5,354 nucleotides of DNA from Synergistaceae bacterium (lineage in GTDB: Bacteria; Synergistota; Synergistia; Synergistales; Aminobacteriaceae). The notes below the pieces were generated by a model, which saw nothing but the letters and a program-made list of their open reading frames with translations, was not told the origin of the DNA and ran no database searches. The translations under genes and the position numbers were made by a program. Shown here piece after piece: positions 1-4,606 of this stretch. Location: contig JAAYJB010000308.1 of assembly GCA_012523155.1 (NCBI GenBank), positions 1 to 5,354 on the forward strand, read 5' to 3'. How positions within the stretch are numbered: position 1 is the first letter of the stretch; every line of letters begins with the position of its first letter.

Positions 1-236
1 CCCATGGAAAGACATTCCCGAAGAGCCTCGTCCGCATTCCGGGGACCCATGGCAATGGCTGTTACCTCGCCCGCCTCCCCTGCAAGAGTTCTCAAATCGA
101 GTGCGGCCTGAAGGGCGTTCAGGTCGAGGGGATTGACGATCGCTCCCATTCCCTCCCGGACCATGGTCCCCGTTTCCGGGTCCATCCGCACGTCGTCGGA
201 ATCGGGAACCTGCTTGATCAGAACTGCGATCTTCAC
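1..236 (-). CDS. etfB: Electron transfer flavoprotein subunit beta, N-terminal part (runs off left edge)
   Basis: This is the beginning of the ETF beta subunit (EtfB/FixA family), which with EtfA forms an FAD/AMP- or FAD/FAD-containing heterodimer. The dimer passes electrons between acyl-CoA-type dehydrogenases and other redox carriers in the cytoplasm. I read 78 full codons from a GTG at 236-234. The protein opens VKIAVLIKQVPDSDDVRMDP, the family's N-terminal beta strand and 'KQVPD' signature. It continues with NPLDLNALQAAL at about residues 39-50 and VTAIAMGP at 58-65, the alternating Rossmann-like pattern of the ETF domain. A Shine-Dalgarno AGGAGG at 246-251 lies 9 nt upstream and fixes the start. 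Full-length EtfB is about 250-265 residues, so roughly 70% is outside the window. It is co-directional with the lipoprotein gene 96 nt upstream but has no obvious functional tie to it. The sequence does not show whether it is a bifurcating or simple ETF, because the diagnostic parts are missing. Confidence 0.93.
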   Translation of the reverse strand, partial: MKIAVLIKQVPDSDDVRMDPETGTMVREGMGAIVNPLDLNALQAALDLRTLAGEAGEVTAIAMGPRNADEALRECLSM

Positions 237-332
237 GAAATAAAACCTCCTGTCGAAAAATTCGCACCGCAGGGGAAAACATGTTCCGGCGAGAAGAATT
301 GAAGAATCTCCCGGGATTGCTCCCCTGTTCAG

Positions 333-722
333 TTATTTTGTTATTGCTTTTCCCGGGCGAACCCTGTTGGACACCGAGAGGGTATACTCCCCCGAAAGCC
401 CAAGATCTTTTTCCAGGTCAAAAACAAGGTCTACGCCGTCCATAAGCAATGCCTTGCACTCGTCAACGGCTATCCGCTCGAAGGTGAGAACATAGTGGGG
501 GATTTTCCCCGGTCTTTCCACGTCCTTCAGCACACGAACGGTGAAGGACGACTTGTCGGTGCATCCTCCCGACGCAACATTCACCACGACGGCACCGTCT
601 TTCACCGCGAGACTACCGAGGACAGCCTCTCCAAGCTGCCTCTGCCCGTCGGGAAAAGAGAACCCCAAGCAGCCTCCCGCAAGGATAAGAACCATGATAA
701 ACGCAAGGATCGATCGTTTCAT
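333..722 (-). CDS. Small exported protein, probable lipoprotein, function unknown
   Basis: I do not recognise a named family. The 129-residue product starts with a classic export signal: basic MKR, a hydrophobic stretch at about residues 4-14, then LAGGC with the cysteine at 18. This is an acceptable though not perfect lipobox (Ala at -3, Gly at -1), so a lipid-anchored envelope protein is likely. The mature part is about 110 residues and appears to be mostly beta strand. It has two further cysteines, in SGGCTDKSSF (C54) and VDECKALL (C89), which could form a disulphide outside the cytoplasm. The start ATG (722-720) has a purine-rich GGAGGAGGGG element a few bases upstream, and the stop is TAA at 335-333. 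It follows the SHOCT membrane-protein gene with a 52-nt gap containing a stem-loop, so the two are probably co-transcribed. If the lipobox is not used, the product would be an ordinary secreted protein. Confidence 0.8.
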   Translation of the reverse strand: MKRSILAFIMVLILAGGCLGFSFPDGQRQLGEAVLGSLAVKDGAVVVNVASGGCTDKSSFTVRVLKDVERPGKIPHYVLTFERIAVDECKALLMDGVDLVFDLEKDLGLSGEYTLSVSNRVRPGKAITK

Positions 723-742
723 TTTCCCCTCCTCCTTTTCCT

Positions 743-774
743 GCCGGCCCCCGAATCAAACGGGGTTTTCCGGC
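743..774 (-). other. Intercistronic stem-loop after the SHOCT gene
   Basis: Immediately after the TGA of the SHOCT gene lies an inverted repeat. An outer stem pairs GCCGG (743-747) with CCGGC (770-774), and an inner stem pairs CCCCG (749-753) with CGGGG (761-765) around a 7-nt loop. The two stems are separated by one unpaired base on one side and four on the other. Minus-strand RNA after the hairpin is GGCAGGAAAAGGAGG, with no U-tract, so this is unlikely to be an intrinsic terminator. It sits just before the lipoprotein ribosome binding site and may affect mRNA stability or translation of that gene. Confidence 0.45.
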
Positions 775-1143
775 TCACCATTTTTCCTCCATAATTTCGG
801 CGCGTTTTTTCCCGTACTCTTCTTCTGAAATGAGGTGGTCCCGCCGAAGTTCCTCGAGCTCTCTCAGCCTGGAAGAAGAGGAATCTTCACCCTCAAGGGA
901 AAAATCCAGGGCAAAAGTTTCCTTCCTCAGCTCCTTCAGGGCATTCCTTCCGCGGAAGAAGAGAAAGCCGCACCCCACGGTCCAGACAAGGCTGAAAAAC
1001 AGGGCAAAGGGCTTCGCCTCCCCTTCGGCAGCCCAGGCAAAGAAGGCGCCTGCGGGCAAAAAGAGGACCGCCAGGACTGTCTGGGCCAGGATTGCAGTTC
1101 TCATACTCTTCGGAGGTTTCAGCTTTATCTTATTTTCCGCCAT
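775..1143 (-). CDS. Two-helix membrane protein with C-terminal SHOCT-like domain
   Basis: This 122-residue inner-membrane protein has unknown function. Residues 1-15 are basic and polar. Hydrophobic segments at about 17-38 and 45-63 form a helical hairpin joined by a short acidic loop (AEGEAKP). A basic stretch (RGRNALKELRK, 64-74) follows, suggesting both ends face the cytoplasm. An acidic serine-rich linker (EGEDSSSS, 84-91) leads to residues 92-121, whose pattern LRELEELRRDHLISEEEYGKKRAEIM matches the short helical SHOCT motif (leucine-rich helix, 'G/H-x-I-x-EEE-[FY]-x-x-K'). SHOCT is common at protein ends and thought to mediate oligomerisation. The ATG at 1143-1141 is preceded by GAGGAG about 7 nt away, and the stop is TGA at 777-775. 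The gene is co-directional with the lipoprotein gene downstream and lies 153 nt after dctQ, with a hairpin and a possible promoter between, so it probably starts a new unit. Confidence 0.8.
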   Translation of the reverse strand: MAENKIKLKPPKSMRTAILAQTVLAVLFLPAGAFFAWAAEGEAKPFALFFSLVWTVGCGFLFFRGRNALKELRKETFALDFSLEGEDSSSSRLRELEELRRDHLISEEEYGKKRAEIMEEKW

Positions 1144-1204
1144 CCAGATCTCCTCTTTTTCTTAATGGTACAGGCAGGGAATACGGCAACCATGTCATGG
1201 CGAA

Positions 1205-1213
1205 ACTATATCA
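1205..1213 (-). promoter_or_regulatory. Possible extended -10 promoter for the SHOCT/lipoprotein unit
   Basis: On the minus strand TGATATAGT reads as an extended -10 element (TGn plus TATAGT, 5 of 6 to TATAAT). No convincing -35 hexamer is present at 16-18 nt spacing (best is GTGCTG or TGTGCT), which extended -10 promoters can tolerate. The predicted start near 1198 gives a leader of about 55 nt before the SHOCT ATG. It lies downstream of the dctQ hairpin, where a new promoter would be expected. Confidence 0.3.
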
Positions 1214-1246
1214 CAGGGATAAGAACCAGCACAGGGTGAAACGCGG

Positions 1247-1293
1247 CAGCGGTTCCTCCGGATCTGACGGAGCCAGGACCGCAGGAACCGCTG
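1247..1293. terminator. Stem-loop directly after dctQ, candidate operon-end structure
   Basis: A perfect 10-bp inverted repeat, CAGCGGTTCC (1247-1256) and GGAACCGCTG (1284-1293), encloses 27 nt that can form an inner TCCG/CGGA stem. It begins 3 nt after the dctQ stop codon, as expected for the end of the dctPMQ transcript. However, the T-run (1294-1298) is on the plus strand, while minus-strand RNA continues CCGCGUUUCACC with only three consecutive U. As drawn it would be a better terminator for plus-strand transcription. Its role for the minus-strand operon may be weak termination or 3'-end protection. Confidence 0.45.
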
Positions 1294-1296
1294 TTT

Positions 1297-1875
1297 TTAT
1301 GACGGGAAACCGCCGCTTTCCCCCCGCAGGAGCGCTTTCCCCTCCCGCAGGCAGTCCGCGACAGAATAGACGAGCATTATTAATGAAGAGACGGGCATGC
1401 AGGAGTACAGGAGCGACTTCGGAATTTGAAAGACCGTGGTCAGTTCCGTAGAACTCAGGGTCAGCCTCAGGGAATACCGGAAGAAGACGGCCATGAAAGC
1501 TGTCCCGAGAATTGCTACCAGCAGCCGGTAGGCACTCCTGGCCCGATGGTTCCTGATCCTCGGGGAAATCCAGTCTCCAACACAGAAATGCCCCTTCTCC
1601 GCCCAAAGGGACGCTGATCCGTAAAAAATCATGGCGGCGAAGCACATTTCCACGATCTCGTCGAACCAGTGCATTGAGACGATTGGGATGATGCCACGAA
1701 CTGTCTCCGCAGCGCAGGTGAAACCTCTCTCAGAAAGGACGGTAGCGAGGTCGTTGGTGAGCCTCAGGGTAACGTTGGTGACCAGAAGGAGGGCAAGCAC
1801 AAAGAACAGCACTATTACGAGCATGCGGAGCAGACGCCGGATCAGGAGGTCGGCAGAGCGGGAAAAGCCTGCCAT
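1297..1875 (-). CDS. dctQ: TRAP transporter small permease subunit (DctQ family)
   Basis: This is the small membrane subunit of a TRAP transporter, which pairs with the large subunit DctM and the periplasmic binding protein DctP to drive sodium-coupled uptake of organic acids. The 192-residue product has four hydrophobic helices at about 17-36, 68-90, 114-137 and 153-175, the DctQ topology. The stretch FDEIVEMCFAAMIFYGSASL, followed by WAEKGHFCVGDWI (to residue 103), matches the family's 'E-[EI]-..-F-..-[FY]-G-A-x-..-x-..-H-..-VD' core. Length is at the upper end for DctQ because of an extended loop at about 42-67 containing C54. The ATG at 1875-1873 follows the dctM stop with one base between. 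Its Shine-Dalgarno GGGAGG lies inside the last dctM codons, so translation is probably coupled. Here dctQ is the last gene of the set, whereas it usually precedes dctM. The family call is firm; the substrate is not determinable from this subunit. Confidence 0.9.
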   Translation of the reverse strand: MAGFSRSADLLIRRLLRMLVIVLFFVLALLLVTNVTLRLTNDLATVLSERGFTCAAETVRGIIPIVSMHWFDEIVEMCFAAMIFYGSASLWAEKGHFCVGDWISPRIRNHRARSAYRLLVAILGTAFMAVFFRYSLRLTLSSTELTTVFQIPKSLLYSCMPVSSLIMLVYSVADCLREGKALLRGESGGFPS

Positions 1876-1876
1876 G

Positions 1877-3166
1877 TCACATCCCTCCCATCATCAGACG
1901 GGGCAGGAAAAGAGATATGCCCGGCACGAAGGCGATGAGTACGGTGACCGCAAAAATCACCGCAAGGTAGGGCAATACCTCGCGGGAGAGGGGGATAATG
2001 CCCACCCTGGCGAAGCTGTCCACTGCGAAAAGGCACATGCCCACCGGGGGAGTCAGGTTGCCGATCATGATGAGCAGGGTCATCACCACCCCGAAATTGA
2101 CGAGATCAATACCGAACATTCTCGCCACGGGCATGAAAATAGGCAGTGTGATCAGGAAGATGGCGTTGCCCTCGATAAAGCAGCCCAGCATGAGGACTAC
2201 ACCCATCATTATGATCAGCACGTGGGCCTGGCTCGCGCCCATGGCAACCAGGCCGGCTATGATCCTGTCGGGAATCTTCTGGTGGATGATCAGCCATCCG
2301 AAGAAATTGGCCGCCGCGATGATGAAGAGCAGGCTTACCGACTGTTGAAGCGACACGAAAAGGACACCCGGAAGATCCCGGAGTTTCAGATCCCTGTATG
2401 CGAACCCGAGGATAGCGGCATAGAAACACACCACCACCGATGCTTCCGTAGGGGTGAAAAAACCGGTCATGATGCCTCCGATGATGATCACCGGCGCCAT
2501 TAAAGCCCAGAAGGCTCCCCGGAAACTTGCCCAGGCTTCCCTTGCAGGCGTTCTGCAGGAGGAACAGGGATAGTTCCTCCTCTTTGCCATGACAGCAAGG
2601 GCGGCCATCATGCCGAGACTCATGATGATGCCGGGGAGGAATCCGGCCATGAAAAGCCTGGCCACTGAGACTCCCGTGATGGCGCCGTACAGGACGAAGG
2701 GGATGCTCGGCGGGATCACGGGCCCTATCACCGAAGAAGCTGCCACCAGCGATGCTGAGACAACGGGATCGTATCCATCGTCCACCATGGCCTTGTGCTC
2801 GATCTGGCCGAGCCCTGCGGCGTCCGCTATGGCTGATCCCGACATCCCGGAGAAGATGACGCTCGCTACGATGTTTACCTGCCCGAGGCCGCCGGGCACG
2901 TGCCCCACCATGGCGCCCGCAAACCGGAATATTCGTCTCGTAATGCCCCCGGTATTCATAAGATTCCCGGCAAGGATAAAGAACGGAATGGCCAGGAGGG
3001 TAAAACCCGTGGTGCCGAAGTACATTCTGTGGGGCAGCATGGCAAGGAAATTGCCCTGCCCGAGGACGGCGAAAAAAATCACTGATGTGAGCCCGATCGC
3101 CGCGACGACCGGCACGTTGATCGCCAAAAGGCCGATAAGGACGGCAAAAATGTACAGTGTCAGCAT
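1877..3166 (-). CDS. dctM: TRAP transporter large permease subunit (DctM family)
   Basis: This is the transport-channel subunit of the TRAP system, an inner-membrane protein of many helices that binds sodium ions and substrate and works by an elevator mechanism with DctQ. The 429-residue length is typical. Recognisable motifs include FSGMSGSAIADAAGLG (105-120), GPVIPPSI (148-155), FTPTEAS (237-243) and GNLTPPVGMCLF (369-380); the SGxSGSAxAD and loop-hairpin segments line the sodium sites in known structures. I chose the ATG at 3166-3164 because a GGAGG at 3174-3178 sits 7 nt upstream and the protein then begins MLTLYIFAVLIGLLAINVPV, as DctM proteins do. An upstream in-frame ATG at 3199 would add 11 unneeded residues (MFRTVLTGGSF) and lacks this site. 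A CSSC pair (201-204) in a loop after helix-rich residues 180-195 is unusual. It lies between dctP (89-nt gap with hairpin) and dctQ (1-nt gap). Confidence 0.97.
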   Translation of the reverse strand: MLTLYIFAVLIGLLAINVPVVAAIGLTSVIFFAVLGQGNFLAMLPHRMYFGTTGFTLLAIPFFILAGNLMNTGGITRRIFRFAGAMVGHVPGGLGQVNIVASVIFSGMSGSAIADAAGLGQIEHKAMVDDGYDPVVSASLVAASSVIGPVIPPSIPFVLYGAITGVSVARLFMAGFLPGIIMSLGMMAALAVMAKRRNYPCSSCRTPAREAWASFRGAFWALMAPVIIIGGIMTGFFTPTEASVVVCFYAAILGFAYRDLKLRDLPGVLFVSLQQSVSLLFIIAAANFFGWLIIHQKIPDRIIAGLVAMGASQAHVLIIMMGVVLMLGCFIEGNAIFLITLPIFMPVARMFGIDLVNFGVVMTLLIMIGNLTPPVGMCLFAVDSFARVGIIPLSREVLPYLAVIFAVTVLIAFVPGISLFLPRLMMGGM

Positions 3167-3173
3167 GAAGGAA

Positions 3174-3178
3174 CCTCC
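3174..3178 (-). promoter_or_regulatory. Ribosome binding site deciding the dctM start
   Basis: Minus-strand GGAGG lies 7 nt before the ATG at 3166-3164. It supports that codon rather than the in-frame ATG at 3199, which falls before this site. Confidence 0.85.
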
Positions 3179-3199
3179 AGTCAGGACAGTCCGGAACAA

Positions 3200-3246
3200 C
3201 AGGGAAGCCCCGGGCGCCCCATATCAGGCGCCCGGTCCGCTTCCTG
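3200..3246 (-). other. Strong dctP-dctM intercistronic stem-loop
   Basis: A perfect 9-bp GC stem, CCGGGCGCC (3210-3218) with GGCGCCCGG (3227-3235), has an 8-nt loop. It is extended by an outer stem pairing GGAAGC (3203-3208) with GCTTCC (3239-3244), and further to 3200/3246 if one G is bulged. It starts about 9 nt after the dctP stop. Minus-strand RNA then reads UUGUUCCGG, which is too poor in U for an efficient terminator. Such structures between a binding-protein gene and its permease genes often protect the upstream mRNA or partly terminate, giving more binding protein than permease; that role is inferred here. Confidence 0.6.
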
Positions 3247-3255
3247 GTACGGTCG

Positions 3256-4245
3256 TTATTTTGCTGTAGCCCTGGCCATCTCCATCCACTTGTCGAAGTT
3301 CTCCTCGCCTATATTCCTCCTGATCTTCTCATAGGCGGGGCCCATCTTCGCCTGGAAGGGAGCCAGGTCCGGGGTGTCGATCCGGATACCCTTGGACTTC
3401 ATGTCGGCTATCTGGTCCTGCTCCTGCTTCCGGACGAGTTCTCTCATAAGCAGGCGGGACTTGTCGGACTCCTCGATGATGATCTTTCGCTGATCATCAG
3501 TGAGAGAATCGAACACTTTTTTGGAAACCACGTGAGTCATTGAGCTGTAAAGATAATTCACGATCGTGATGTATTTCTGAGACTCATAGAGCTTCAGGTC
3601 GTAGATGACCCCGATGGGGTTCTCCTGGCCGTCCACCACTCCCTGGCGCATGGCCATAACAAGCTCGCCGAAGGCTATGGTCTGCACGTTGCCCCCCAGG
3701 GCCTCGATGGCCGCCTGGTAGGCCATTGCAGGCGGGGTGCGGATCTTCAGGCCCTTCACGTCGTCAGGGCTCAGGATGGGGCGCTTGGAGTTGGTGATCT
3801 GCCGGAATCCCCATTCCCAGCTGTTGATGTACACAAGACCGATCTTCTCAAGCTCGGGGGCGGCCCATTCCTTGAAGGGACCATCGAGGATCCTGTCCGC
3901 GTGCTCGTACCCCTGCATGGAGAAGGGGATCGCCACAGAGTCGAAGAGCTTCACGTGCTTCGCTATCTGGTCCTGGCCGGAAAGACTCATGTCAATGACG
4001 CCCATGATGACCTGCTCCAACACCTCGGGAGGACTTCCGAGTGCGTTGTTCGGATAGACAATGATCTTTATTTCTCCGTTCGTCCTCTTTTCCACGTTCT
4101 CCGCAAACTGTGCAGCGGCAATGGTGGAAGGATGATTCTCAGGACCGAAATGGCCGAGTTTCAGTTCCACTGCACCCCACGCAGCCGGTACCAAAAGAAG
4201 CCCCAGCAGAAGGAACACCGCAAGAACAGCACATCTCTGTTTCAC
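3256..4245 (-). CDS. dctP: TRAP transporter periplasmic substrate-binding protein (DctP family)
   Basis: This is the extracytoplasmic receptor that captures an organic anion and delivers it to DctQM. The 329-residue precursor has a signal peptide: basic start (MKQR), hydrophobic core at about 6-20, and a likely cut after AWG at residue 24, with mature protein starting near AVELKLGHFGPENHP. Family motifs follow in order: FAENVEKRTNGEIKI (47-61), LEQVIMGVIDMSLSG (76-90), GFRQITNSKRPI (146-157), DVKGLKIRTPP (162-172), FGELVMAMRQGVVDGQENP (192-210). R169 in the 'GLKIR' motif matches the family arginine that salt-bridges the substrate carboxylate (R147 in sialic-acid SiaP). R148 matches the second SiaP arginine, and N209 the conserved asparagine. 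A carboxylate substrate is therefore expected, but which one is unclear. The start is GTG (4245-4243), with GGAGG at 4254-4258 spaced 8 nt. It is first in the operon, divergent from the amidohydrolase. Confidence 0.96.
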   Translation of the reverse strand: MKQRCAVLAVFLLLGLLLVPAAWGAVELKLGHFGPENHPSTIAAAQFAENVEKRTNGEIKIIVYPNNALGSPPEVLEQVIMGVIDMSLSGQDQIAKHVKLFDSVAIPFSMQGYEHADRILDGPFKEWAAPELEKIGLVYINSWEWGFRQITNSKRPILSPDDVKGLKIRTPPAMAYQAAIEALGGNVQTIAFGELVMAMRQGVVDGQENPIGVIYDLKLYESQKYITIVNYLYSSMTHVVSKKVFDSLTDDQRKIIIEESDKSRLLMRELVRKQEQDQIADMKSKGIRIDTPDLAPFQAKMGPAYEKIRRNIGEENFDKWMEMARATAK

Positions 4246-4272
4246 GAAAAACCCCTCCCTCAGGTGATGAAT

Positions 4273-4290
4273 CGCGGCTCCAGCGCCGCG
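4273..4290 (-). other. GC hairpin in the dctP leader
   Basis: CGCGGC (4273-4278) and GCCGCG (4285-4290) form a perfect 6-bp stem with a 6-nt loop, about 14 nt upstream of the dctP Shine-Dalgarno in the predicted leader RNA. There is no U-run directly after it, so it is not a terminator. It could stabilise the 5' end of the message or influence ribosome loading. Confidence 0.35.
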
Positions 4291-4347
4291 TTGAAGCCAT
4301 TTTCAGCGGAACATCGAAAATACCTGCCTGGAAAACGCAAATGTTTC

Positions 4348-4364
4348 ATAGAGTAAAACGCTAT
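4348..4364. promoter_or_regulatory. Candidate repressor operator (17-bp near-palindrome)
   Basis: The sequence ATAGAGTAAAACGCTAT is symmetric at six of eight base pairs around a central A (ATAGxGT / ACxCTAT). It sits at roughly +12 to +28 of the predicted dctP transcript, where a bound repressor would block RNA polymerase. The inner GT-N3-AC core resembles sites of GntR-family regulators, which often control TRAP operons. The assignment to a regulator family is inference, and no regulator gene is present in the window. Confidence 0.4.
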
Positions 4365-4382
4365 TTCAATTAGTTCTATTTA

Positions 4383-4411
4383 ATTTTCTTGAAAGTGCCC
4401 TGATTTGTCAA
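4383..4411 (-). promoter_or_regulatory. Sigma-70-type promoter of the dctPMQ operon
   Basis: On the minus strand a perfect -35 TTGACA (4411-4406) is followed by exactly 17 nt and a -10 GAAAAT (4388-4383, 4 of 6 to TATAAT). Transcription would start near 4376, giving a leader of about 130 nt before the dctP GTG. The surrounding AT-richness supports it. It is the best promoter match I see in the window. Confidence 0.6.
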
Positions 4412-4524
4412 TACCCCCGGGATCTTATTGTTACGAGACAGTGATAATGCCATACCTAAAGCTGGACAGAAACCGGTTTAAAGGGCTTTTTTCCACGAAC
4501 TTCGGTGGAGAGGAAAGTGAGTCC

Positions 4525-4553
4525 TTGATTTCCTTCCGAAAGGATGCTAGGGT
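4525..4553 (+). promoter_or_regulatory. Possible promoter of the M20 amidohydrolase gene
   Basis: TTGATT (4525-4530) and TAGGGT (4548-4553) are separated by 17 nt. A TGC just before the -10 gives an extended -10 context. The -10 itself is poor (3 of 6). Transcription would start near 4560, about 46 nt before the ATG. Other starts further upstream are possible. Confidence 0.3.
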
Positions 4554-4606
4554 GTATTCCACATTATCAGCAGTGCCAATTTTCAGTGGACGAGGTGAAT
4601 CCCCTT

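Larger units (their letters stand above)
4246..4606. promoter_or_regulatory. Divergent control region between dctP and the M20 amidohydrolase
   Basis: These 361 bases contain no gene that I can support. The centre (about 4341-4395) is distinctly AT-rich compared with the flanking genes. Reading left to right it holds the dctP ribosome binding site (4254-4258), a GC hairpin in the dctP leader (4273-4290), a 17-bp near-palindrome (4348-4364), the dctP promoter (4383-4411), a candidate rightward promoter (4525-4553), and the amidohydrolase ribosome binding site GAGGTGA (4592-4598). The stretch 4412-4524 shows nothing clear. Because the two start sites face apart, one regulator could control both genes. 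Confidence 0.7.

Noticed and set aside
286..314. Possible terminator hairpin between the lipoprotein gene and etfB
   Set aside because: Pairing is CCGG plus GAGA/TCTC with a bulged base and a 12-nt loop, followed on the minus strand by AACATGTTTT rather than a direct U-run. It is too weak to annotate.
830..1239. Plus-strand frames opposite the SHOCT gene
   Set aside because: They are composed mainly of Lys, Arg and Ser repeats mirrored from the hydrophobic helices on the other strand, with no initiation signal that stands out.
1211..1645. 144-codon minus-strand frame overlapping dctQ
   Set aside because: It is an alternative frame of the dctQ 3' half. dctQ has the four-helix pattern and coupled start, and this frame has neither.
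1631..2503. 290-codon open frame on the plus strand
   Set aside because: It lies wholly antisense to dctM and dctQ, which are certain. Its translation is rich in His, Arg, Asp and Gln with no recognisable domain, as expected from the reverse of a GC-biased membrane-protein gene.
2589..3269. 226-codon open frame on the plus strand
   Set aside because: It is antisense to dctM, low in complexity (Ala, Pro, Thr, Met) and has no credible ribosome binding site.
4383..4411. Sigma-54 promoter reading of GGGCAC upstream of dctP
   Set aside because: GGGCAC is present on the minus strand, but no TTGC-type -12 element follows at the right spacing. The TTGACA-17-GAAAAT pair explains the region better.
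4425..4450. TTAT...ATAA partial symmetry around 4425-4447 as a second operator
   Set aside because: Only the outer four bases match and the centre does not pair, so it is not distinguishable from chance in AT-rich DNA.
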